From: Planococcus sp. ISL-109
GTDB lineage: Bacteria; Bacillota; Bacilli; Bacillales_A; Planococcaceae
Assembly (NCBI RefSeq): GCF_018613655.1
Contig: NZ_JAGGPW010000004.1
Span: 88,499 to 152,498 of the forward strand
Direction of reading: 5' to 3'
DNA length: 64,000 nt
Shown here piece by piece: positions 25,037-32,820 of the stretch (within the stretch, counting starts at the first letter, position 1; every line of letters starts with the position of its first letter). The notes below the pieces were generated by a model. It had not been told where the DNA came from and did not search any database. It saw only the letters and a program-made list of their open reading frames with translations. A program made the translations under genes and the position numbers.

Positions 25037-25580
25037 GACAGAATTCTCCTGCTGCGCGCAAAATGCTCGTGCAGAAACGTCGTCAAGGGATCCAGCCAAA
25101 TCAGGGGAAAAGTGCTGTTCAATATCGTGCGCTGAAAAGCCACGAGCGATAAGGACGGCTTCCGCATGGCTGGCTTTGTCTTTTGATATAGCCATTGTAC
25201 CAGCACATAAGCGATCAATGCCGCAAAAAGTTGATTATAGACGGCATTCGGCGTTTGGCGGAATAACTTCGGTACATTCAAGTTTTGTTTGATCCAGCGA
25301 AAAAACGATTCGATGCCCCACCGAGTTTTGTACATCGCCGCGACGGCTTCGGCCGAAACATGGCGCAGGCTCGTGACGACCCGGATTTCCTGTCCTTCAT
25401 GGTCAGTGAAGAAGACAACGCAGTGGCGTTTCTTCAATCGCGATTAAGACGTATCGAGCCGGTAGGTGAAATCTCAGGGGATGTTGGTTCTGTCTTCCGG
25501 CAGACGCTGGATAAACCGTTGGTCGGCTAATTCTTCGCCGACCGGTCCGTCGTGTACCAAGCCGGTGGTTTCCACCAGGA
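25011..25580 (-). mobile_element. IS4-family element, truncated right part
   Basis: The end CACGGGGTGTTGATTAACCA and the following sequence match the element at 22241 over about 560 bp, then break off at about 25580 within the transposase. It contains a transposase C-terminal fragment (25024-25437, minus) with ESFFRWIKQNLNVPKLFRQT. Orientation is the same as the two other copies. Confidence 0.85.
25024..25437 (-). pseudogene. IS4-family transposase, C-terminal fragment
   Basis: A 137-residue open frame corresponding to the last third of the transposase, including the catalytic Glu region WGIESFFRWIKQNLNVPKLF. Upstream coding (RLADQRFI region) is present in other frames but broken. Non-functional. 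Confidence 0.8.
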
Positions 25581-25921
25581 AAGTGAAATTTGATCGTGTC
25601 TTAATTGAAACTACGGGCTTAGCTGACCCAGCCTAGTGGCTCAAACTTTCTTCATGGATGAATTGCTTTCACAAAAGTTCCAAGTAGACAGCATTATCAC
25701 TGTTGTAGATAGTAAACATGTTACAAAGCATCTGGACGGAAATGATGAGGCTCAGGAGCAAATTGTTTTTGCCGATGTTCTCATTTTTTAGAAGATCATC
25801 ACGCTCATGAGCATGATGATAGAGTGTCTTCTGTTGTTTTTATAGAAACTAAACCCCTCGATTTAAATAAAGTAGAGCAATAGATGAGTTACCTAGTACG
25901 TAAAAAAGGAGAAGATCTCTT
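25580..25921 (+). pseudogene. CobW/COG0523 GTPase-type metallochaperone fragment
   Basis: Broken frames read KFDRVLIETTGLADPA, a stop, VAQTFFMDELLSQKFQVDSI and ITVVDSKHV. After a deletion, DHHAHEHDDRVSSVVFIETK and PLDLNKVEQ follow, then a stop and MSYLVRKKGEDLF. The IETTGLADP motif and the His-rich loop are hallmarks of the CobW/ZigA (COG0523) family of metal-insertion GTPases. It is truncated on the left by the IS4 remnant and on the right by the IS3 element, with at least two internal stops. Intact proteins have about 300-400 residues. Confidence 0.8.
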
Positions 25922-25969
25922 TGAACTGAGCCCCCATTTAATGGACAGTTTAATAAAAGCACCCTGCAG

Positions 25970-26266
25970 CTAGGCTGCGATGAGATGATTTCGGTATTGT
26001 ACCGGAGTCATCTTTTTTAAATTCCATTGCTTGTGTGTTCCGTTGAAATGCTCCATGTAATCATCCACCAGCCCTTTCAGTTCGGCGAGACTGGTTGCTT
26101 GTCGAAAATCTAGATCATCTTTAAAGTGGCCAAAAAACAATTCGATAGGGGCGTTGTTGATGCAATTGCCCCTGCGGCTGACATTCGCTGTGCGACGAAG
26201 GGTTTTCACCAAATTCTTCAATTGAAATCTGCGGACCACCTCATTGATTGCTTTATATTTTTCCAT
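25970..26266 (-). pseudogene. IS3-family OrfB with internal deletion
   Basis: A 98-residue frame that joins the OrfB start (MEKYKAINEVVRRFQLKNLV) directly to its C-terminal part (SRRGNCINNAPIELFFGHFK then EHFNGTHKQWNLKKMTPVQY). The two catalytic Asp residues in between are missing, about 600 bp. The frame is preserved across the deletion but the product cannot act as an integrase. Confidence 0.85.
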
Positions 26267-26271
26267 TGGGG

Positions 26272-26658
26272 TCAGCTGCGTTTCTTCGCCAGCCTCTCGA
26301 GCGCCTCGAGCTTTTTTAGCAACTTATTTTCCGCTTCTAGGTATTTGATGCGGGCTTCCGCCTTCTCCAGCTTTTTCTCCGCAGAGAGATCCTTGGTGGA
26401 TGGTCGGCCGGTACTGCCTTTTCCGCGGCGCTCTTCAAAGAATCCTTCTTCTCCATAAGTTTGAAACGTTGTCCACCAACGGTTCAAAGATGAATTCGCT
26501 TTTTTGGACCCAATAACAGTTAAATCAAACCCACATTCACTGAAGATTCGGGCAGGACCTTTGCCCGCAAGGTTCTCCTTCACAGCATGGATTTTGAATT
26601 CTGGTGTGTACTGAATCGCCCGATCAGATACGGAAGCGACATGTGGATTCGCCTCCAA
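26272..26658 (-). CDS. IS3-family transposase OrfA
   Basis: A 128-residue protein with the OrfA HTH (YTPEFKIHAVKENLAGKGPA, then SSLNRWWTTFQTYGEEGFFE) and a C-terminal coiled coil (AEKKLEKAEARIKYLEAENK). The ERRGKGSTGRPST linker is typical of the IS1272/IS150-type group. It is complete, but its partner OrfB is deleted. Confidence 0.85.
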   Translation of the reverse strand: MEANPHVASVSDRAIQYTPEFKIHAVKENLAGKGPARIFSECGFDLTVIGSKKANSSLNRWWTTFQTYGEEGFFEERRGKGSTGRPSTKDLSAEKKLEKAEARIKYLEAENKLLKKLEALERLAKKRS

Positions 26659-26846
26659 GACCCGTTGTTGGTGTTCGTTGAAAATGATTTTACTTATGTG
26701 ATCTTCTCCCGTCCAAGTTAGCTAAATTTAGTATATCGGGGTCTGAAAACAGAAAAAGCCTCAAATGGTAATCACTTTTTTAAAGTGTCTAACAGTTGGG
26801 GTTCAGTTCATTAAAGCCGATCTTCTCTTCTTTTTATTCTGTATAA

Positions 26847-26861
26847 GTGTACTTTTACGAA
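26847..26861 (+). repeat. GTACTTTTACGAACG dispersed repeat, copy 3
   Basis: This copy is preceded by GATCTTCTCTTCTTTTT, matching the context of copy 2 at 14870. It lies directly to the right of the IS3 element. Confidence 0.6.
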
Positions 26862-26901
26862 CGCTTTTAAAGAGTAGTAGAAGTTATTAAAAAGGAGTAT
26901 A

Positions 26902-27063
26902 AAGTATTTTGGCGAACTGAGTGAATGTGGAATTGATGAAATTACGACAATTGAGTTTGATGATTTATTTCTAGAAATAACGTCTTCCGATGTTTCATGC
27001 GTAGACTGTCCGTATCGCTATAAGAGATGCTGTGTAATGCAAAATAGAAGTACAAAGTTATGA
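26902..27063 (+). pseudogene. Unidentified Cys-containing C-terminal fragment
   Basis: An open run of 53 codons without a start codon reads KYFGELSECGIDEITTIEFD, DLFLEITSSDVSCVDCPYRY and KRCCVMQ. Four clustered cysteines (CVDCPYRYKRCC) suggest a metal- or cluster-binding tail. It is probably the end of a gene whose 5-prime part was lost at the repeat or IS junction. Family unknown. Confidence 0.4.
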
Positions 27064-27208
27064 GGCGAAAAGATGAAGTACAAGTTATAAAGACAGTAAT
27101 GTTGATCGTAAATTGCATACTTTTAATTGTGAGTATTCAGGTTATGTTAGCTTTAACTGCCGTAGAAAAGGCTGGTGCAAAAAACTCAGAATGATTGGAG
27201 GGGCTGTA

Positions 27209-28135
27209 ATGAAGAAGTGGTTAAGTTTCTTTCTCAATAAATATCCCGTGACCGCTTATGTAGTCCTTGCCTGTGGTTTTACGTGGTTATGCTGGATTAG
27301 CGCCCTTATTGTTTCATATAATATAGGTTATGTTTTGCCGGTCCAGGAAGTGTATACTGAGTTAATTCAAACGGGTTTTACTGATACTTTCCATATTTTC
27401 ATTTCGCTGATATTCATTCTAGGAGGATTTGGCCCTCTTATTGCGGCCATCATTGTTGTGGGGTTCGAATCAGGCAGGTCAGGTCTTGCAGAACTCAGGG
27501 GGCAGACATTTAAATTTCGTATAGGACTGAATTGGTACTTAAAAGCAGGATTAATAGCTGTATTAATTCCAGGTGTCATTTTTCTCCTCACAGTATTAAC
27601 GCCGTTTGCTAATTTTAGTGTCACAGGATTCAGTGTACTTGCTCCTTTTATATTGCTGATTTTATTATGGGAAATCGTTATTAGTTTCGGTGAAGAACCC
27701 GGATGGCGCGGGTTTCTTCTTCCCAGGCTGCAGAAGCGTTTTGGCGGGGAAAAGTATATTTGGGTTCTCGGATTGATCTGGGCTTTCTGGCATTACCCTT
27801 TTGTAGTGTATCATACGATAATTTCGATGGAGAATATATCTGTACCGGGAATGCTGATAGGTATAGTTATGACTCTTGCCGGATTCACCATGACTCTTAT
27901 AGGGCAGACTTATATTTATGCCTGGTTTTACAATAATACGAAAAGCGTTTTTCTTGCTGCTTTATATCATGGAGTACTTAATTTCACTTCACTGATAGTT
28001 GTATCTTTCATGGAAACCTTTACCCCTTCCATTACTTGGATTTTGGCTCTGATGCCATGGGCTGTTGTTATTGTCCTTCAAAAAAGAATGGGTAAGGATC
28101 AGTTTCCCGGGCATACAAATACTAACGCATCTTAG
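27209..28135 (+). CDS. CPBP family intramembrane metalloprotease
   Basis: A 308-residue polytopic membrane protein (about 8 helices). CPBP (CAAX protease/Abi) motifs are all present: EEPGWRGFLLPRLQKRF (EExxxR, about 162-178), FWHYPF (about 205) and HGVLNF (about 260). ATG 27209 is chosen for TGGAGGGG 6 bases upstream; the longer frame from 27113 lacks a site. The family cleaves or modifies membrane peptides and often serves bacteriocin immunity, but no bacteriocin gene is visible nearby. Confidence 0.88.
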   Translation: MKKWLSFFLNKYPVTAYVVLACGFTWLCWISALIVSYNIGYVLPVQEVYTELIQTGFTDTFHIFISLIFILGGFGPLIAAIIVVGFESGRSGLAELRGQTFKFRIGLNWYLKAGLIAVLIPGVIFLLTVLTPFANFSVTGFSVLAPFILLILLWEIVISFGEEPGWRGFLLPRLQKRFGGEKYIWVLGLIWAFWHYPFVVYHTIISMENISVPGMLIGIVMTLAGFTMTLIGQTYIYAWFYNNTKSVFLAALYHGVLNFTSLIVVSFMETFTPSITWILALMPWAVVIVLQKRMGKDQFPGHTNTNAS

Positions 28136-28724
28136 ACCACACTATGAGCTATCACTAAAATTAGAGTTGGCCAGGGTTTGCAGAAGTTGGGAATTTCGGA
28201 TGTTTTGTGAAATGCCGCGAATCACGGACAATTTATAGAACGGATTGAACAACTTAAAGGAGGCACTTTTTGGAAAATCCAACCCCCTAAGCATCAATAA
28301 AATACTGCCAAATTTGATTCATATATAGGCTATGAATCAAATTTGAAGAGAAGGAGCTGTAACGATACGGCTTCTTTTTTATTTGGTAATCTCGAGTTCG
28401 GTTGGGTGATTGACTGCTGCTATTCCGGGAATTTTAGAGGAATGAAATCAAATCCAAGAAAGATCTGGCCCATGTAACTGCGGCTGGCTCCGAATCAACT
28501 GATTTCAAATAGAGCGGAGTTGAAAAAGAAAATTAATAAGCCTTGTCTTTCCGCTAAAAGTAACGGGAGGGCATGGCTTTTCTATTTGTAGGAGGAAAAA
28601 TTCTGAACTTTGTTGAATAAAAGAATTTAAAGAGCTTGTATAACCACTTTCCTAACCGCAAGCACTGTTACTCGTTGAAAGATATTCATAATCAGATTTA
28701 GTTGAACCTGAGGGAGGGAGCTAA
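28136..28724. other. Noncoding stretch with a perfect 15-bp inverted repeat
   Basis: About 590 bases without a convincing gene. They hold CAAATTTGATTCATA (28309-28323) and its exact inverse TATGAATCAAATTTG (28331-28345) around a 7-base loop. Unlike a terminator it is AT-rich and is not followed by a T run. A terminator-like T tract lies at 28370-28382. Confidence 0.55.
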
Positions 28725-29168
28725 ATGAAAAGCGGTAATATGGATAGTGAAATTCAAGGACTATATACAAAAATTTTAAACAATAAGTTTGTAACGGTAT
28801 GCATTCTGTTTACTGTTATTACTTTATTAGACACCATACCAATCCTACTGGGGTTCTGGCCAGCAAAGTTAGGACAAGGACCGTATATTCATTTATTGGG
28901 CAGATTTATCCTGCTTAGCTTACTTGTGGGTGGATTATTTATTTTTGATACTTTAAGAAAAAAGATCAAATCAAAATTATTAATATATATGATAACGTTT
29001 CTTGTAACTTGGGGAATTCTTTTGGCTTATGTTTGGAGTAATAGTCTTTTTACAGAATTGCACCCTGATGCATTTAGAGATGCTTCAATAAGTTATGCGT
29101 TTATGTATATTCTTTTAGGGATAATTATCTATATTGTCGACAAAGCAAAAAGTAGTAGGAAGAGGTAG
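28725..29168 (+). CDS. Four-helix membrane protein (DUF6608-like)
   Basis: A 147-residue membrane protein with four predicted helices (about 23-43, 58-76, 86-106 and 122-139), and cytosolic basic residues at both ends. GAGGGAGGGAGCTAA lies directly before the ATG. Length and topology resemble small DUF6608-type membrane proteins of Firmicutes; I am not certain of the family. No neighbour in the same operon. Confidence 0.6.
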   Translation: MKSGNMDSEIQGLYTKILNNKFVTVCILFTVITLLDTIPILLGFWPAKLGQGPYIHLLGRFILLSLLVGGLFIFDTLRKKIKSKLLIYMITFLVTWGILLAYVWSNSLFTELHPDAFRDASISYAFMYILLGIIIYIVDKAKSSRKR

Positions 29169-29342
29169 GTTTTAATAAAACGGTTCCCACGTGTAAATAA
29201 TAATGAGCAAGACGATTAAAACGGCCTGTTCATTATTACTATACTTAAAAGGAATGCGCTTATATGTAGAGGAGGGTGAGGAAATACAGCTATAAAAAGT
29301 AAAGAAGAATTAAAAGAACAAGAGGTCTTTACAACAAGGCCA

Positions 29343-29537
29343 ATGCTTTCTATGGAGTTTATGATGAAAAGTGAAGAAAACCGGAAATACCATCTTTGGG
29401 TAACTGAAGAAGGGGAAGGATACCTCCAGAGCTTATTGCCGCATAAAAGCGTAACGTTTCAAATGGATAAGGATTCTACAGAGGATTTAAAAGATTTCTT
29501 TGCTTCGAAAGAAAATGTAGAAGTTTTACAAGTTTAA
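29343..29537 (+). CDS. Small acidic protein, probably 5-prime damaged
   Basis: A 64-residue protein (MMKSEENRKYHLWVTEEGEG and DSTEDLKDFFASKENVEVLQ). The frame continues in-frame leftwards as AIKSKEELKEQEVFTTRP without a start. A strong AGGAGGG site at 29269 serves a GTG at 29277 that is one frame off, which suggests a frameshift near the original N-terminus. Translation from ATG 29343 would be weak. No family recognised. Confidence 0.45.
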   Translation: MLSMEFMMKSEENRKYHLWVTEEGEGYLQSLLPHKSVTFQMDKDSTEDLKDFFASKENVEVLQV

Positions 29538-29644
29538 ATAGAGTTTGAGCAATAATTATTACCTTTCGCAAGAATCTCTTAAACAATCCGTCTAATAAGA
29601 AATAAGTTTACAGATCCCGGATTATCGGTAGCTGCATAAAAACG

Positions 29645-29687
29645 AAGGGAGGGAAGAGGCTAACTGAACTGCCACTTCTCTCCCTTT
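29645..29687. terminator. Imperfect bidirectional hairpin between convergent genes
   Basis: AAGGGAGGGAAGAGGC and GCCACTTCTCTCCCTT pair with two mismatches and are followed by TTAC. It lies between the 29343 gene and the minus-strand gene at 29735. Confidence 0.55.
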
Positions 29688-29734
29688 TACTCGTTTGTCG
29701 ATGAACTCAGATTAAAGATGGTCATCCAAACGCA

Positions 29735-30016
29735 TTAAATATTATCCATCCAACTGAATAGCCCTTTTGATAATAGATTCTGATACTGATGGGGCTGTTC
29801 AGTGATATCGACCAAAAAATATGTATCTTTTCGCTCGAAACAACTGATGAGATGCGTTTCGAGCAACTGCACATCATCGGTCGTCTTGATAAGGTACAGC
29901 GAGTTATGAAGCGGTTTGATATCGTAAAGACTCGCCATGCGTTCCGCGATGCATCAATCTGTCCACTCTCTATTCGAACCGCATTCATAAAAAAACAAAT
30001 AAATCCTACTTGCCAT
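29735..30016 (-). pseudogene. Small hypothetical protein with an in-frame TGA
   Basis: The best start is ATG 30016, preceded by AAAGGGTGACAAGA. The frame then reads MASRIYLFFYECGSNREWTD, TGA, and CIAERMASLYDIKPLHNSLY onward to 29735. The last 67 codons are also open from an internal ATG at 29938, which has no ribosome binding site. The stop is probably a nonsense change of a Trp codon (TGG). Family unknown; the body is amphipathic with no membrane helix. Confidence 0.5.
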
Positions 30017-30377
30017 TCTTGTCACCCTTTCTAACTTGTTAAGTTCGCAGTTCTTGCTTCAAGTCTATCGATCCTGCTTCAAACAAGAAAGGCGGACTAT
30101 TCTATGCACTAGACGTGGTTAAGGGTCAAGGAATTGGGGTGAAGGAAAATGGGGGACATCTGGGGTTTGTAGAGAGATGAAAAATCCATTTAATTTCCAA
30201 CTCTAAAACCGATTGCCTATTTTAGGGACTAGCTTTATATAGTTACAGAACAAGAAAATGGTATCAGAATGAATGGTGATATACACTAATACACGCTAGT
30301 TCTTACTAGCTTTATTGCAATACTGGCTATTTCCATCAAAATTCGTGCAAATTATATTTCGAAAGCAGGTCATTAAC
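30017..30377. other. Noncoding stretch
   Basis: About 360 bases without a gene. Only a small hairpin GCTAGTTCTTACTAGC (30295-30310) is visible. I looked for a mini-ykkC/guanidine motif ahead of the SMR gene and saw none. Confidence 0.5.
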
Positions 30378-30722
30378 ATGGGCTGGATTTATCTACTATG
30401 TGCGGGTGCAGCAGAAATCGTCTACGCTGCGACGATGCCAAAAACGAATGGATTTACTAAATTGGCGCCTAGCTTATTTGCTATTTTCTTCATTGCGGTC
30501 AGTATGTACTTGCTGTCATTATCAACTCGGACCATCCCTATCGGAACCGCTTATGCGATATGGGTAGGCATTGGAGCCGTCGGAACTGCCATATACGGGA
30601 TGGCCATGCTGGGAGAAGAAAAAAATATCGCGAAGATGATTTGCCTGATGTTTATTGTCTTCGGGATCGTCGGATTGAAGTTATTTTCAGGTGATGAAAG
30701 TCGACCGGCTGATACCCAGTAA
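30378..30722 (+). CDS. SMR family multidrug/guanidinium transporter
   Basis: A 114-residue inner-membrane protein with four helices. The essential Glu13 is in the first helix (AGAAEIVYA), followed by the SMR loop TNGFTKLAPSL and the conserved PIGTAYAIWVGIGAVGTAIY (about 55-75). Proteins of this size exchange protons for small cations or guanidinium as antiparallel dimers. Start ATG 30378 follows GAAAGCAGG. It is near-identical in order to the broken SMR gene at 23441. The next gene, a transporter, starts 35 bases after its stop. Confidence 0.87.
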   Translation: MGWIYLLCAGAAEIVYAATMPKTNGFTKLAPSLFAIFFIAVSMYLLSLSTRTIPIGTAYAIWVGIGAVGTAIYGMAMLGEEKNIAKMICLMFIVFGIVGLKLFSGDESRPADTQ

Positions 30723-30757
30723 TCTCCGAACCGATATTTCTTCAAAGGAGTGCCCTT

Positions 30758-31711
30758 ATGAATGTGTTCGAGAAGTTTCAAACTCTTATTATTTTACTTG
30801 CAGTAGGCGTCGGCCTTTTCTTCGGGCAGTTTGCCTTTTTTGAGCAACATGCCGAGTCCTTTATTGTTCCATTTTTATTGCTCATGCTTTACGGATTATT
30901 TCTATCAATTCCATTGAAGCATCTAAAGAACGCCTTTAAAAACCTACCGTTCTTAAAGACAAGCACCATCATCAATTTTGTCTGGACGCCTGTTTTGGCA
31001 TGGGGGCTGGGTGCAGTCTTTCTTGCGGATCATCCAGCCCTTTGGATCGGCTTCATCATGCTGATGGTCACCCCATGTACCGACTGGTATTTGATGTTCA
31101 CTTCGATCGCGAAAGGGAATGTGCCTTTGTCCACTTCGGTCTTGCCGATTAATTTGATTTTGCAGGTCGTACTGCTGCCGGTCTACCTGTTCATTTTTGC
31201 CGGTACGATTGAAGCGATTCCGTTATCGACTATCGGGGAAAGCATTCTATTGGTTCTGGTTATTCCATTTGTCTTGGCGCATGCAACTCGCTATGCTCTA
31301 CGAAAGAAGGAAACATTCTTGAATGACAGACTTTTGCCTTTTTTTTCCGCGACACAAATTCTCTTTTTATCATTAGCGATCATGGCAATGTTTGCCTCAC
31401 AGGGAAATTATCTGCTTAATAATCTTGAGGTTATTGCTATTTTATTCATTCCGATTTTGCTTTTCTTCGTCATCAACTTTGGGGTAGCGCAAACGGTAGG
31501 GAAAGCCATGAAATTTTCCTATGAAGATACCGTGAGCCTGAGCCTTACCATTATTGCACGCAATTCGCCCGTCTCTTTGGCGATTGCGGTCATCGCCTTC
31601 CCAGATAAACCCTTGATCGCCTTAGCATTGGTCATTGGCCCGTTGATCGAATTGCCTATATTGACGATTGTGTCGCAACTGTTGCTTTCATTAAGAAAAA
31701 GAAGCGCATAA
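30758..31711 (+). CDS. Bile acid:sodium symporter / arsenic resistance (ACR3-like) transporter
   Basis: A 317-residue protein with about 10 hydrophobic segments. The TPCTDWYLMFTSIAKGN segment (about 107-123) carries the Cys-containing TPCT motif typical of the ACR3/arsenite branch of the BART superfamily. The mirror repeat ARNSPVSLAIAVIAFPDKPL lies at about 270. Likely an anion or arsenite efflux carrier; no ArsR or ArsC gene is adjacent, so arsenic is not proven. CAAAGGAGTGCCCTT precedes the ATG. Probably co-transcribed with the SMR gene. Confidence 0.75.
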   Translation: MNVFEKFQTLIILLAVGVGLFFGQFAFFEQHAESFIVPFLLLMLYGLFLSIPLKHLKNAFKNLPFLKTSTIINFVWTPVLAWGLGAVFLADHPALWIGFIMLMVTPCTDWYLMFTSIAKGNVPLSTSVLPINLILQVVLLPVYLFIFAGTIEAIPLSTIGESILLVLVIPFVLAHATRYALRKKETFLNDRLLPFFSATQILFLSLAIMAMFASQGNYLLNNLEVIAILFIPILLFFVINFGVAQTVGKAMKFSYEDTVSLSLTIIARNSPVSLAIAVIAFPDKPLIALALVIGPLIELPILTIVSQLLLSLRKRSA

Positions 31712-31769
31712 AGAGCCTTTATGATAGCAGTTCACTGGAAACATGTAGGGATTCGCGAGGAGATAACTT

Positions 31770-32137
31770 TAAGTTAACATATGACACCTTCTTCTCGGAA
31801 GAAGTGGAGAAGTGGCAAGCTATCGGAACTACAAAATGCCATTGGCTTTACTTTCCGCCTCTATTCGAACGAGATGGTCCGCAATGACAAAATTAAATTG
31901 ATATCGGTTGATGGCATTGAACCAAGCATCCTGAATTTCCGTTCGGGAAAATTCCCTCTGGCTTCTGAAGTTTATGCTGTTACCGCGGGGACGGAAAATC
32001 CGAACGTGCAGCCTTCCATTGAATGGATCTTTTCTGAAGAAGAGCAAAAATTAGTGGACGATACAGGATTTGTGCCGGTCCAGAAGAAGCCTTCCTTGTT
32101 TTCAATGCGACCGGTTCACCACCTTGTTCTTATCTAA
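31770..32137 (+). pseudogene. PstS-like phosphate-binding protein, C-terminal fragment
   Basis: From about 31822 the frame has SGKLSELQNAIGFTFRLYSN, SVDGIEPSILNFRSGKFPLA and ENPNVQPSIEWIFSEEEQKL with VDDTGFVPV, the C-terminal lobe of PBP-like phosphate-binding proteins. The N-terminal lobe and signal peptide are missing. After VPV the frame drifts into unrelated sequence to the stop at 32137. A further open run (FLSNEEKIQEAIAKQRWEAV in another frame, to 32214) may belong to a different lost gene. Confidence 0.7.
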
Positions 32138-32368
32138 TGAGGAAAAAATCCAAGAGGCAATCGCAAAGCAGAGGTGGGAAGCAGTGATTTGCGGACCGGA
32201 AACGAAGCTAGAATAGTTTTTAGAATAACCGCTTCAATTATAATAGATGTGTTCAGGAAAACGAATTATGAGGATATTGCCGAATAAATCGCCATCAAAA
32301 AGTGCGTTGTTTGCTATTGTTTTGTATAAACTGAGGATAAATAGTTTAATTCTTATGGAGTTGGAAGT

Positions 32369-32703
32369 ATGAAAAAAAATTGACGATATAGCCCATTTAG
32401 CGAGTGTAGCAAAAAGTGTGGTTTCGCGATATCTTAATGGTGGGTCTATCAGTGACTCCACTAAAAGAAAGATCACGCGAATTATAAATGAAACGGGATA
32501 CACACCCGATAGCTTTGCCCAAAGTCTAAAAGCTAAAAAACCGAACATTATCGGGACGATTGTTCCTCGTCTCGATTCCTTTGCCGCGTCTAAAATATTA
32601 ATGGGGATTGACGAACAATTGGGGGTGTAAAATTACCAAATGCTAATTTCTAATACCAGCCAAGTTTTAGAGCGCGAAGTTGAAAGTGTTTATCATCTTT
32701 AGC
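32369..32703 (+). pseudogene. LacI-family sugar repressor (ScrR-like), frameshifted and truncated
   Basis: After ATG 32369 a run of eight As shifts the frame. Correcting it by one base gives MKKIDDIAHLASVAKSVVSR, the LacI helix-turn-helix, then YLNGGSISDSTKRKITRIIN and a YTPDSFAQSLKAKKPNIIGT hinge region. A stop at 32628-32630 follows GIDEQLGV, after which YQMLISNTSQVLEREVESVY continues in the effector domain until the IS200/IS605 element begins at about 32710. It once regulated the sucrose genes downstream; its probable operator survives at 34341. Confidence 0.8.
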
Positions 32704-32820
32704 GAGAAGACCCTCACCTCAACGCCTTGCGTAGGTCGGGAATGAATCGCTTTTTTTTCGTTTTCCACGGTTAAAAGAACATGTGTTCTGGTCATAATAC
32801 TGGTAAGGAGGTGGCCTGCT

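Larger units (their letters stand above)
25922..26810 (-). mobile_element. IS3-family insertion sequence with deleted orfB
   Basis: The ends TGAACTGAGCCCC (25922) and GGGGTTCAGTTCA (ending 26810) are inverted repeats with one mismatch, the similarity continuing imperfectly inward (GACAGTTTAATAAAAG versus TGTTAGACACTTTAAAAAAG). The length of about 890 bp is much shorter than a normal 1.4-1.5 kb element. No clear target duplication was seen. Confidence 0.8.

Noticed and set aside
29954..29956. TGA as a selenocysteine codon
   Set aside because: No insertion-element-like hairpin follows directly, and no selenoprotein family is recognised. A nonsense mutation is simpler.
30290..30377. Possible guanidine (mini-ykkC) riboswitch before the SMR gene
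   Set aside because: The tandem ACGR-loop hairpins that define the motif are absent; only one small unrelated hairpin is present.
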